In this document: positions 36,531 through 46,720 of the stretch, piece after piece
How positions within the stretch are numbered: the first letter of the stretch is position 1
How the letters are laid out: every line of letters starts with the position of its first letter
Notes under the pieces: generated by a model
Databases searched by the model: none
Told to the model about the DNA's origin: nothing
The model's input: the letters and a program-made list of their open reading frames with translations, nothing else
Program-made: the position numbers and the translations under genes
Assembly (NCBI GenBank): GCA_950106755.1
Contig: OX467083.1
Span: forward strand, 39,570,555-39,634,554
Length of the DNA: 64,000 nt
Direction: 5' to 3'
Source of the DNA: Climacium dendroides
Lineage: Eukaryota > Streptophyta > Bryopsida > Hypnales > Climaciaceae

Positions 36531-38255
36531 ATGGCGCAGGTGCAGCGGGGGTCGCGCATCGACCTCCTGGATATCAAGGCCCACATGTCGAAGACCTTGG
36601 GCGCGGCCAAGGAGAGCCAATACTTCAGCTTGCTGTCCAGTTTCTTTCAACTCAAGCTGTCCAAGGCGGAGCTCGACCGATTGGTGCCGTCCACAATTGG
36701 CAAGGAGAATTTGCTCCTGCACAACCGCCTCTTGCGCTCGATTCTCCACAATGTCTTCTGCGGAGAGACTCCCCCGCCCCCGGCCTCCTTCCCCGACCTC
36801 TACAAACCCTTGAAAGGTAAGTCAGGGACTCTGTCAAAATCCCCCATTACGCACTCGTATGCGGGATTCGTCCCTGGGGTCTGTGTTGCATTCGGAATTG
36901 AAAATGACGTGGCTTGGTGAAGATACGCATAGTTTTGGGGAGGAGATTTCGTTCTGTACGTGGCGAATAATCATCGGCACTCCTTACTCGATCTGCTGTG
37001 TGACGATTTGGGCATAGGCTTCTGTTTTTGTTGGATGAATTTAGGGTTTACTCTGTCGGAATCTCTTCACGTGTTATGGCCTCGGGTCCCTATTGATCGC
37101 GGGGTCCGTGGCGGTGTGTCGGGAATCGGCACTCGTGATTTCGAAAGAGGATTCTATTTTTTGTTTGATTAATGGTTTTCACCCCTAGGGTTTACCCTTT
37201 TGCAAACACTTCATGATGCCCCTCCCCCCCGCATTGGTGTAGGTGTTCGTCGGAAACCGAGTACGAGCTTGCCAGGGGCGGACGACGGCCCAACGGTATC
37301 AGCAGGAGTACAACAACAAGGCGGGCGATCGAATGGAGACCCCGGGTTCACAATTTCGCCTCGGAAGGGGCGTTCGGTCATCCGCGACAGGAAAGGTGCA
37401 GAGAGGCCGAGTCCTTTGGGGAACCATAGGGCAGATGCTCCCACTGGGATCGAGGATGACCGAGGCATGGAGAATGGCCATGTTGCTCCAGATTTGTTGC
37501 GGCCGCTGCAATCGTCACAACAGAGTGCCGAGCAACCGGAGCCCTGGCACGGTGCTTCACATCCGGCCAAAAGGGCCCGTTATGAGGAGGATCATGTACA
37601 GGATGGTAGTAAAGTAGAGGGTGATGGAGGGGTAGGTGCAGATGTAGAGCACGAAGATGAAGAGGATGATGATGGGAGGACGATTTGGTTGGCGTCGTCC
37701 GACGTTACTGTTCCACTGGGGATACCATTCTGTAGACCTAGTGCAGGGGGAGCTCGTATGGCACCAGCTGCGCCCATGCCTCCAGGTCCTGTTACGCTTT
37801 CTATGCTTGGCTATGCGTCGGATGATGATGAAAGCATGGAGAATTATCTACCTTCGGTTGAGAATATACGACAGCGTGTTCAAATGGGCGCATGTTTAGA
37901 AAATGGGTTGGAAGGCTGCAGCACAGATAGTGTGCACGTAATTAGAGCGGCCCTTGACATATACCTGCGAAGAATACTCCAAACTGCTGTTGAGCATAGT
38001 CAAATGAAACGCTCCAGCCATAGAGAAAGTGTAGGCAAGGACAACGGTGGGGTTTCAGGTCATCCAGAAAGCGGTATTGCGTTACGAGAGAGGGTTGCGA
38101 GTGGGTTAGAGGGAGAGAAAGAGGATGAGCAAGCCAAGGCTACGATTTCACCGCTGGATTTCTTTGTTGCCATGGATCTCAACCGTTCGAATTTGGGAGT
38201 AAATTGGGCTTTTCTGTTGGAGAAGATCTCGCTTCGAGTCTTCTGGGACCAATAG
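36531..38255 (+). CDS. ADA1: SAGA complex subunit ADA1/HFI1-like transcriptional coactivator
   Basis: Core structural subunit of the SAGA histone-acetyltransferase coactivator in the nucleus; in the family it carries a histone-fold region that pairs with TAF12. Two exons, 36531-36816 and 37243-38255, joined by a GT-AG intron in phase 1, give 432 residues. N-terminal ADA1 domain: SRIDLLDIKAHMSKTLGAAK, SQYFSLLSSFFQLKLSKAEL, LLLHNRLLRSILHNVFCG. A low-complexity, charged middle with SPRKGRSVIRDRKG and acidic EDEEDDDGR follows. Then the plant-typical PLGIPFCRPSAGGARM, a helical stretch IRAALDIYLRRILQTAVEHS, and the C-terminal ISPLDFFVAMDLNRSNLG...LLEKISLRVFWDQ. The ATG was chosen because the ADA1 domain begins within a few residues of it. 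The overall arrangement matches Arabidopsis ADA1 homologues. No defects seen. Confidence 0.9.
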
Positions 38256-40811
38256 TAAGTACGAATGTGTTCCTCTTTTTTCCGCAACCTTCTTGCAATC
38301 ACTTTTGTACTTTATTGGCTACATTTGTAATGGAAAGCTTACCTTTGGCAGGGCCTGCAGTTTGTTATGACCCACGTCCAGTTCAATTGTTTCCCCTGGA
38401 ATTCAACATTTGTGAACTGGCCAAACTTCTGATAACGATATCTCCTCCCTGTGGATCGTGCAAGACATGTTTTAACTGGGTAGGTTTCGTTAGTACTTGC
38501 TGCATGTGCCCTTTGGATAAGCGTTGCCTCCAGACCAGTTTTTCTATCTTTTCGGAGGCTGTCACCAGCTGATAGATCCGGAGCATGAGTAAAACGGCAC
38601 TTGAATTGAGCTCTGGTACCGAGAGTCATGACAGCTAATGAGCCTCTCGACATCTGGAAAATCCTTTGTATTATTCTCGAGATTTTCTCAAGGTTTAACC
38701 GTGACTGTTATGACACTGAAAAGTCTAGGACTGCTGTTGTCAGTTGAACACGCTCATGTCTGCCATAGTGTTTGGATTACGTTCTATTGAGTTCGTGAAG
38801 AGTATTCTGGCACAGATGCTCGTGTTACTCATTGGCAGTCTGCTGCTGGCTTTTTTCTTCACTGTGCGTACTGGCAGGTGAAATACTCGGGAGTTTCATT
38901 GTAGTTCAAATCGGTGGAATTCAAGAGATTTTCAGAGCCTTCAGCTATACTGGTTACTGGTTCAGAGGCTCACCGTTAATGCCATTCATCCAATTCTCAT
39001 GCTTGGTGACTACCGTATCTGTTGGGCTTCCTCCTTTTCTTTGACGTCGTCCGCCGTTACTGGATGCTGATTTTAAGGCGCAAGGATGTGCTTTGCTAGC
39101 TTCTGACCACTTTCAGATTTTCTACTCATCACCGATTAGTGGGCTGTGTGTGCAGGCAGTATTGTGTGTAACGTACGCTTACAAAACAGCAAGGAATCCT
39201 GGAGTGATTATGATTAACTTGCTGATTTTAAACGACAATGTTTTTCTCAAAAGTTAAGTCCCTCATCCATCCGCACTATACCCAACCATGACAAAGGACA
39301 TGCAAGAATCATACTGGCTTGCTTCGGAGATCTCAGTGTGAACTGTAGTTCGACTTTCAATTCTACAAATACAGTAATGAAATGTTGCTCGGCGCACTGT
39401 CATTCCCGCCAAATTTTCTTCCTGATTCTTCTAGGATTTTGTGTTATGCTCTTGCCAATTCTCTCGACAATGTGGTGAGCAGTGATAAGCTCGTCTGCAC
39501 CAATTTAAACTAGCACTGTCCATGTTACATTTAATTGGATGAAAATTGAGAGGGAAGGAATGTATCTTTCGAAGGTTGCTTGCTTCGCATCAAAGCAAAA
39601 AAGTGTTAAAATTGTATATGATACTGCAGCAAGAGGTGCAAACGGTGTAATGTGTGCTACAGTATCATGAGCAGGAATATATTTGAACATTCTGGCACAG
39701 ACGTCAGATAATTATTTTGAACTTTTAATATGTGCTGCATACCACCTCTAGTCAGTCAGTCTGTATACAGTTCCAAGTTTTCACCTATGCTAGGTTACAT
39801 CAATATGCAAAAGGTGCGAATGTGCCAAATACCATATTCAAATTGCCACTGACACGTTGACAACTTGTCAAGGCGCCTCCCAAGCTGTCCCTAAGATAGA
39901 GGTAAGTTTACACCCAAACTGTTACGAACCTCAACCTAAAGTCCGCAAGGGCCTTCAGAAATCAGAATGGATTTTGGTGTACTTTGTGATTCGATTCACT
40001 TTGCTGGCAACATTCTTCACACGAAGTGCGAGCTTGTACACCGCACATATCATTTCTCTGATTGACCACTGTTAACAACAGCATCTCATGTATGTGAGTT
40101 TTTACTTCTCGTTGAATGGATATGGGGTTGACCTTTGTCTCATATTGGTCGTCATGCTACCGGATTGAAATTTCATAAAACCTGAATCTTGTTGCAAAAC
40201 TATTATCCAACAGATTTGGAGCACTCCAAATCTCTCCCTCCGAAGTATTTACTCCACAGCGTCATTACATCTCTCAGGAAACACAGTTAACTAAACGGTA
40301 TGCTCTGCTCCAACAGTTTCAATGCCAAAATTAGCATCCCAATACATAGAAGTGCAGCACAGATCATATCCATGGAGCTCCATTCCAAGTGATGGTTCAC
40401 TTTGCACAGAGTCTTCCAATCACACCATAAATTGAACTTGCAACAGAAATAAGCGAAAAAAGCAAGAAGAAAACACCAAACGCTGGCGCTGGCAGGCACT
40501 ATTATTTACTGTAAACCCTGGTACATCCAAAATGTCGTCCCTACACTCAAATCACCAGGACTTCTTCGGAGCTGTACTGATTTCCAGGTACCCAGCTCAA
40601 CACGCCAGCTGCTGGCTTATTGAAAAGCCAAACACAGCGTGATCTACGTACAGTAACGGTTCATACAATCAAACACACAACAGAAACGGCAGCTACTAGT
40701 AAATTATACCTCTACACAACACGAGTGCACACAATCTCGCAACAATAGAGACTCCACTTCCAGCTTGTCCGAGCAGTCACATTCAGATCGAGAGCTGGCA
40801 GGTCATGAGTT
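38256..40811 (+). other. ADA1 3' flank, no further gene seen
   Basis: About 2.5 kb with only short unsupported open frames. The first few hundred bases are probably ADA1 3' UTR. The base composition is less AT-rich than the flanking repeat blocks, so a non-coding transcript cannot be excluded. Confidence 0.4.
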
Positions 40812-40824
40812 CTATTGAAGATAA

Positions 40825-41280
40825 TCAGTAAGGAGGGGGAGGGCAGGGCTTCTTCTTGCCGTGACCTTCATCGTGGTGCGGGGGCTTGTGATCGCCGTGG
40901 TCGCCGTGGTGAGGAGGCTTGTGTTCGCCATGGTCGCCGTGGTGAGGAGGCTTGTGTTCGCCATGGTCGCCATGGTGAGGAGGCTTGTGTTCGCCATGGT
41001 CGCCGTGGTGAGGAGGCTTGTGTTCGCCATGGTCGCCGTGGTGAGGAGGCTTGTGTTCGCCGTGGTCGCCGTGGTCGCCGTGGTGAGGAGGCTTGTGTTC
41101 GCCATGGTCGCCGTGTGGGGGCGGAGGGGACGTGTAATGGTAGGGAGGGGACTTCTCCCATTTCTGCTCCTGCAGCTCTCGACCTTCGGCTGCGGTTGCA
41201 GTGAAGGTCAGAAGGATAGCGCCAACAGTCACTGCGGCGACTGTTGCTGCGAACAGTGCGTGCCCTTTCATGATCGCCAT
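40825..41280 (-). CDS. Small secreted His/Pro-rich repeat protein
   Basis: 151 residues. The N-terminus has a signal peptide: a short basic start (MAIMKGH) and a hydrophobic stretch ALFAATVAAVTVGAILLTFT followed by ATAAEG, a plausible cleavage site. After a short spacer (EKSPPYHYTSPPPPHGDHGE) come seven units of the 11-residue motif HGDHGEHKPPH, one lengthened by an extra GDH, then a tail HDEGHGKKKPCPPPPY with the only mature cysteine. I do not recognise a named family. The composition suggests an extracellular, wall-associated or metal-binding protein, but that is inference. The identical DNA repeats keep all frames open, so antisense frames here are artefacts. The clean signal peptide and in-frame repeats argue for this strand. 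Confidence 0.75.
   Translation of the reverse strand: MAIMKGHALFAATVAAVTVGAILLTFTATAAEGRELQEQKWEKSPPYHYTSPPPPHGDHGEHKPPHHGDHGDHGEHKPPHHGDHGEHKPPHHGDHGEHKPPHHGDHGEHKPPHHGDHGEHKPPHHGDHGDHKPPHHDEGHGKKKPCPPPPY
40882..41117 (-). repeat. 33-bp coding minisatellite of the His/Pro-rich gene
   Basis: A unit of about 33 bp (TTCGCCATGGTCGCCGTGGT plus GAGGAGGCTTGTG on the plus strand) is repeated about seven times with few differences. One unit is 9 bp longer. All changes keep frame, which fits unequal exchange under coding constraint. Confidence 0.85.
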
Positions 41281-42455
41281 GGATGTGTTGAGATCGACCT
41301 TTCAGCTGGCGCAAAGAATCACTGCATTCCCATCAGAAATTGTGAGTAATTTAATCTTCTTTCAGACCTAGCATTGTAGCTTCGAAATACCAGCTGATAC
41401 TTTGAAGCACAAATTATTTTACTGACTGGATTATAACAGAGGAATATCCAATTGAGCCACTTCAACGTACAGCTGAATTTGGAATCTAATTAAAGAAAAG
41501 TTTCGAAAGAAACATTCACTGCGCTACCATCAAAGATATCAGGAAACCGCTCCAAATTGATCAAAGTGGGACATGCAGAGCATTGTCACGAACTTCATTA
41601 TACCAGCTCGCCCACAAGTGACCGTACTGAGATTGTCACTCCGTCTGAATTACAACAGAGGAACATCGACTTAAGCCTCTATGTACACCGCTTGGGTGAG
41701 ACATACAGTAGACGACTCCATTTAAACTCCTTGCCCAGTCTTCTAATCAACTCTGACGATAGACATTGCGACCCAGGCACCCAATCTCTGCATTCAGCGG
41801 TGCTATCTCTCCTTCCAATTCTCCACAAGCCCAGGTTAATTGAAGAATACCCTACTTCCGCAAGATTTGATGAGAACATAAAAATTTTAAGACAGAAACC
41901 AATGCAGACTCTAACATGTCCGACCCTCTACCCAATCGACCAAACACGGTAATCAATACAAGTAGCTGTAAGTTGCGCGCAATTCACCAATCGAAACCAG
42001 TGAAATGAAATATCTGTCAGAGCTCGCTCGACCACATGCACCACAGAAGAAACAATGCAATGCATGATCAACACACATGCAATTGCAGAGCAGATATGCT
42101 CTGATATAGAGGCCGGCAGCTAGCTACAATTGTGACGCAGCTGAGACCGAGAGTGAAATTAATCGAGTCGTAGCTTTGATCAAGCCGCAGATAGCTATCA
42201 GCTTTAAGTGCAAGGATACTGCACAACTGATACACTAGCTCCGTTTCCATGGAATGCACACCACCACAATTGAATTGATCAATTCTGGGACCCAAGCCAG
42301 GCAAGTCTGCAAGCACTAGCTAGCAGGAAGTTTGGAAAGTCCAGAAATGCAAACCTGGTGAAATGGCCCACTGGGCGAGAGATGGCAGGCAGGCAGGCAG
42401 ACAAACAGAGAGAATGCAACGATGAGGAAGTGAGGAGGGGGAGGGGGTTTATAAA
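41281..42455 (-). promoter_or_regulatory. Candidate TATA box and leader intron of the His/Pro-rich gene
   Basis: TTTATAAA at 42448-42455 lies in an otherwise GC- and purine-rich stretch. On the minus strand it is followed by a pyrimidine-rich leader (CCTCCCC, CTCATCGTTGCATTCTCTC). A possible donor lies near 42352 (CCAG-GTTTGC) and a possible acceptor near 41308 (GCCAG before CTGAAAGG), which would give a leader intron of about 1 kb. TTTATAAA is palindromic, so a plus-strand promoter is equally possible on the motif alone. Inference. Confidence 0.4.
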
Positions 42456-43224
42456 GGGAGGTGGAGGGCCGGGGCCTTCAGGGGACGGTGGTGCCGCCAG
42501 CGGCGTGAATTGACTGTGAATGCTCCTCTTTGGTAATGAATTTACTGCGGGGTTGTTTAGTCTTTACTGTACGGGAGGCACTTAACTTAGCCCTCTGACG
42601 GGAGCTGCATGGGCAGAATGCTGGTAAGGGAAGGTACGTGAGTCCCAACAACACAGGTTAAGTTCTAGACTAGCTACTTTTTATGTGGAATGAGTGTGTT
42701 ACTGACTTAACTCAACCCCCGAAGTAATTGCCCAAGGGACCATATTTGAAACCTTTGAAGTTCAACAAAATTTTACCAAAGTATTATTATTTTATTTTCT
42801 TGTTTTGGGGAATATTCTTGAAAGTCTAATTTAAGCACCGAAAATCTGATTTTGGAAAAAAATTGTTTATGATTTTTTTTTACAAAGAAGATTTTATCAT
42901 TTTATGGATGGGTGTCTACAGCAAATCTTGATTTTGTTTTTGTTTTTTTGAAACACATGATTGGGTAGTTCCCATCATTGGATGTTTTTTTAGTGTAAGT
43001 AAGAGGCTTTGTTGGAGATGAGCTTCAAATTTACATTGGACTTTTTTGGGGGGGAATCACATTGGATATTTATTTTAAATACATGTAGAATAGATTTGGA
43101 GAAGTTGTAAATCAATTATAGTTATGCATGTTATGTCATTTAACCTCGTTTGTTTTTTATGACCTTGATTTTAAACTTGACATATAAAAAGAGGATTGGA
43201 AGACTTCAAATGGTTTTCATAGAT
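42456..43224. other. Intergenic, no feature recognised
   Basis: A transition from the moderately GC-rich promoter area to AT-rich repeat DNA. No protein or RNA gene seen. Confidence 0.4.
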
Positions 43225-44370
43225 TTAACCCCTAGAGTTTTTTGACTATGTTTTTCACCAAAAATGCTCAAAAACTGCCATTTCTAGTACAAGTACCAAA
43301 TTTTTTTTTAAAAATATTTTTAGACTTGTGTAGCCATAGGATCTTCTAATACATTGGTTTGAGAAGATGCGGAAAAAATTTCAGAAATTTCTACCAAATA
43401 GATTGCAAGATATCAACATTTGAATTGACAAAAATCCTTTTTTTAGCCCTACAAAAAACCACTGCACTTTTAAGGTCACATTTGTATGAAAAAATGTCCA
43501 AAATAGTGGTTACTGTTGCAATTCATTCTTCAAGGTATGTTGGCTACATGCCTGAAAACTTTCGGATCATTTGGGATTGTACAACATTTAGGAAGAAATA
43601 GTAAGCAACACGAAGTAGAGTATGATTAAAATACTAAATTGTTAAAAATTTATTTATGAAATTGAAAAATGCCAATCTCAATGGTTGTAATGTTGTAATA
43701 ATCATTTTTCACATAATGTTTTTATTTTTAAATATTAAAAATTAAGTTAAATAAAGGACATAAAGTTTATCTCAAAGTAGAATTTTTGTAACTACTTGCA
43801 AATTACCTACAAACTACCCACAAACTAGAACTCCTCATAACTTCATCTCATTAATCAAAATGGAATGGTTGAAAGCTTTCCACATATAAATAAATCTAGA
43901 GAACCAATTTCAAATTTTTATTTTTTTAAACAATGATTTTAAAATAAGTTTCTTTTGTTGCCCAAACTGCCTATTGATTGTTAAAAACTACATATCATAT
44001 AATAATTTTTTAACCATGTAGTCAAAAGTTATGAAAATTGTTGGGCCTTAAAGCTACTCCTTGGACACATGTTATGTAAAAATTTTAAAGACAAAAATAA
44101 AAACTCCATACATAGTGAGATGCCCAAAATTGCTATATTGCCAAAAAATGAAGTTTAGGGCTTTAGGAATTAACATTCTTTTGATCAAATGTTATAATCT
44201 TTTAATACATAAGTGATATTGTATTGTATTCATTTTTCATATGGTCTATAACATGTTTAGTTTGAATTTGTATGGTTACAAGTTTTTTGTTCAAAACTTA
44301 GGCTTTTTGTTCAGTTTTGAGCAATTTTTAAGAAGTTCAAAAAAGGCCTTGGAAATTTAGGGACTAATAA
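43225..44370 (-). repeat. Long AT-rich TTAA-end repeat, reverse copy
   Basis: It starts TTAA-CCCCTAGAGTTTTTTG. The next ~200 bp (AAAATGCTCAAAAACTGCC, GATTGCAAGATATCAAC) is the reverse complement of the end of the copies at 44783-45635 and 58300-59242. The right border is near TTTAGGGACTAATAA at about 44360 and is degenerate. No coding frame is recognised. Confidence 0.6.
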
Positions 44371-44782
44371 TAAAGTTCTTCATTTTAGAGATAACATTGC
44401 ATTGATTTGTCTTATTAACGCTTGTTACAAAATGAACTTACATATAGTTTTAATTAATTACAAAGGAAGAGGAGTTTTACCATTGATATATGTAATGATT
44501 CTTCAACATGAATAGCATTAGAACACATGTAATGGTAAAATATTCATTCCATATAAAAAATTATATCCATATATAAGTTCATTTTGTAACAAGTTCACAC
44601 TATTGAGATAGATTAGTAGATTAGAAAAAGCCAAAAAAGGGAGATTTTTTGCCTCCCTTCTGAATGACAAGCTCCATTAAAAAATTTCATTTCACTTTGC
44701 AACAATATTAAGAAAAACAAGACATTCTCATGACATTTTCCTACTACAAATGCCAAATTTTTTATAAAACATTTTGGAACTA

Positions 44783-45635
44783 TTAATCCCTAAAGGACCT
44801 TTGTCCCTTTGGGGGACAAATGGATTTCAAGCAAGCACTTACAGGTTGAATTTTTGTCATGCTTTTTTCAAACCTTCTTTTGAAAATAAAATCATTGATT
44901 ATCTTCATGGGAATATAATTCATTTTTCAATCAATGCCCAAGAACCAAAATTATGCCCAAATAAGCTCAAAACATGGGAGAGAGGGCAACAAAAAATAAA
45001 TTCAAAATTTGATTTTTTTTGTTTTGATTTTTTTTCTCATAGATTATATTTTTGTCTTCATGGAAAGCTTTGATTCATTCCACTTGGATTTGTTATGAAA
45101 AAATTATGAACAATCATGTTTTTCGGGCAATTAGAGGATCTTTTTTAAAAAGTAATTTGCAGGATTCATTTTCTAAATGTAATTTTTATAATTTAAAAAA
45201 AAATCACATAGATTAGTTTGCTTCCTAGAACAATCTCACCATTGGGATTAGTGAGTTTTAATTCCATTTTAGAGATATCAATCATTAAAATTTTCCTTCT
45301 ATCTCATACCTACTTCTGCTTAACAATTTTTTTAAGAATGGAAATTAAGATCTTTTGAAATTTTCTTTTCTTAGAATTTCAATTCAATTATCCATTTATC
45401 CATAAAGATTTAAACATAAAGAGTTTGTAGTGCAAAAAATTTAAGTTAAGAAGGTTCAAAGTCAAAAAATCTAGTTTTATAATGTATTAAAAAACTTATT
45501 TTTTTCACTTTACACGCATATATCTTGCAGTTTGTGCAGTCAAAAAAATTTCAAATTTTTTTTACTCTTTGCTATAGAAATGGAAATTTTGAGTATTTTT
45601 TGGTAGAAAAAAGGTCTTGGTTCTTCAAGGGTTAA
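44783..45635 (+). repeat. Long AT-rich TTAA-end repeat, forward copy
   Basis: Borders are TTAA-TCCCTAAAGGACC at 44783 and TTCTTCAAGGG-TTAA ending at 45635. It aligns over hundreds of bases to 58460-59242 (AAAGCTTTGATTCATTCCA, GGGCAATTAGAGGATCTT, CCTACTTCTGCTTAA, AGTTAAGAAGGTTCAAAGTC). Confidence 0.7.
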
Positions 45636-46300
45636 ACTAAGCATATAAGGATCAACAAGCTTTGCTTGTCTCAATTACAATGTTTAATATTTAAATCTAA
45701 TTTATATGAATTAATAATGTTATATGTATAGTTATCAACCATTTTTTGTTTCATGCAAGCATCTTTGAGTCTTTATTTGGCACATTATCTTGGATTAGCA
45801 TTCGCATTGGAATATACCTATGTAAACCATGAAATGTGACTATGAGGATGAAGAATGGAGTGACATTGTTGTCAGCCAGATCTAAGATCCCAATCAAACA
45901 TTTTTTTTGATGTAAATGGAAATGAAATATGGATGATATCATAACAAATATTCAACATAACATTTAGTACCAAACATTGTCACTACCTTGGCTCTAGAGT
46001 AGATGATGTAGAATATTCTACATTCAACATCCTTTATACATTCTATTCATCACATTTAACCTCTATGTGTCCACATAGCTACAAATGAAACATTATCAAG
46101 TGTGGAATATTCCACACCATCTATTAGAGAGTCAAGGCAATGACAATGCATGCTAATTTATTGAATGTTATGAATGTATTAAGTTTGGTGCATTAAACTA
46201 TTGTCCAAGGTATCTCATTGGGTTGCTTTTCAATTCTTGCATTTTCACTTTGGGGATGCTCATTGTACCATTGTTGTATACCTATTCTTGACTTTTATAG
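45636..46300. other. AT-rich intergenic, no feature recognised
   Basis: No gene, RNA or clear repeat border seen. Confidence 0.4.
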
Positions 46301-46720
46301 TTAAGATAGGAGGCTTGAAATTTGCTTAAGCATTTAGAATCATCCCTATAATTAGCTTTGAAATCTACATGAGATGGTTCTTAAATTGATCTCTATCAAG
46401 TCATTGAATGGATCAAGAAAAAAAATATTATTTATTGCAAGAGCCAATCATTCTCCTTGCTTTTCCTATTTCTCTTCACAAGTTGCAAGTGAACAGTGAA
46501 TGGAAGACTTAGGGTCATAAATAGATGCCTATAACACAACTAGTTAGAAAATTCATAAGTAATTCAATAATGCTTCCAAAAATATGAAGCCACTTTTGTT
46601 ACATTTCACATCTATTTCTCTTTGTTTGAATAATGAGCCAAAAATATTTCCATAAAAAAAAATACATGAAAATGACAGACCAACCCTTAGACAAGTGATT
46701 TTTGAGCCTCTTCCCTTAGC
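46301..46720. mobile_element. MITE, CTAAGGTAG-family variant
   Basis: The left end is TTAAGATAGGAGGCTTGAAA and the right end on the other strand begins CTAAGGGAAGAGGCTCAAAA. The interior (AGAGCCAATCATTCTCCTTG, CAAGTTGCAAGTGAACAGTG, AAAATTCATAAGTAATTC) matches 54774-55193 closely and 6109-6538 more loosely. Confidence 0.65.

Noticed and set aside
36123..36749. 208-codon minus-strand open frame over the ADA1 promoter and exon 1
   Set aside because: Antisense to the ADA1 N-terminal domain and spanning the intergenic border; low-complexity composition and no family resemblance.
38204..38572. Open frame overlapping and following the ADA1 stop
   Set aside because: It is in a different frame from ADA1, and the conserved ADA1 C-terminus ends at TAG 38253-38255. 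The TAG-TAAGT could act as a donor, but no downstream exon is recognised.
40812..41349. Five long open frames on both strands over the His/Pro-rich repeat
   Set aside because: A 33-bp repeat lacking stops opens all frames. Only the 40825-41280 minus frame has a signal peptide and a sensible end.
43225..45635. A single 2.4-kb foldback transposon with long arms
   Set aside because: The outer ends do match as inverted repeats, but an internal TTAA-TCCCTAAAGG at 44783 and a border-like TTTAGGGACTAA near 44360 suit two adjacent opposite copies better.
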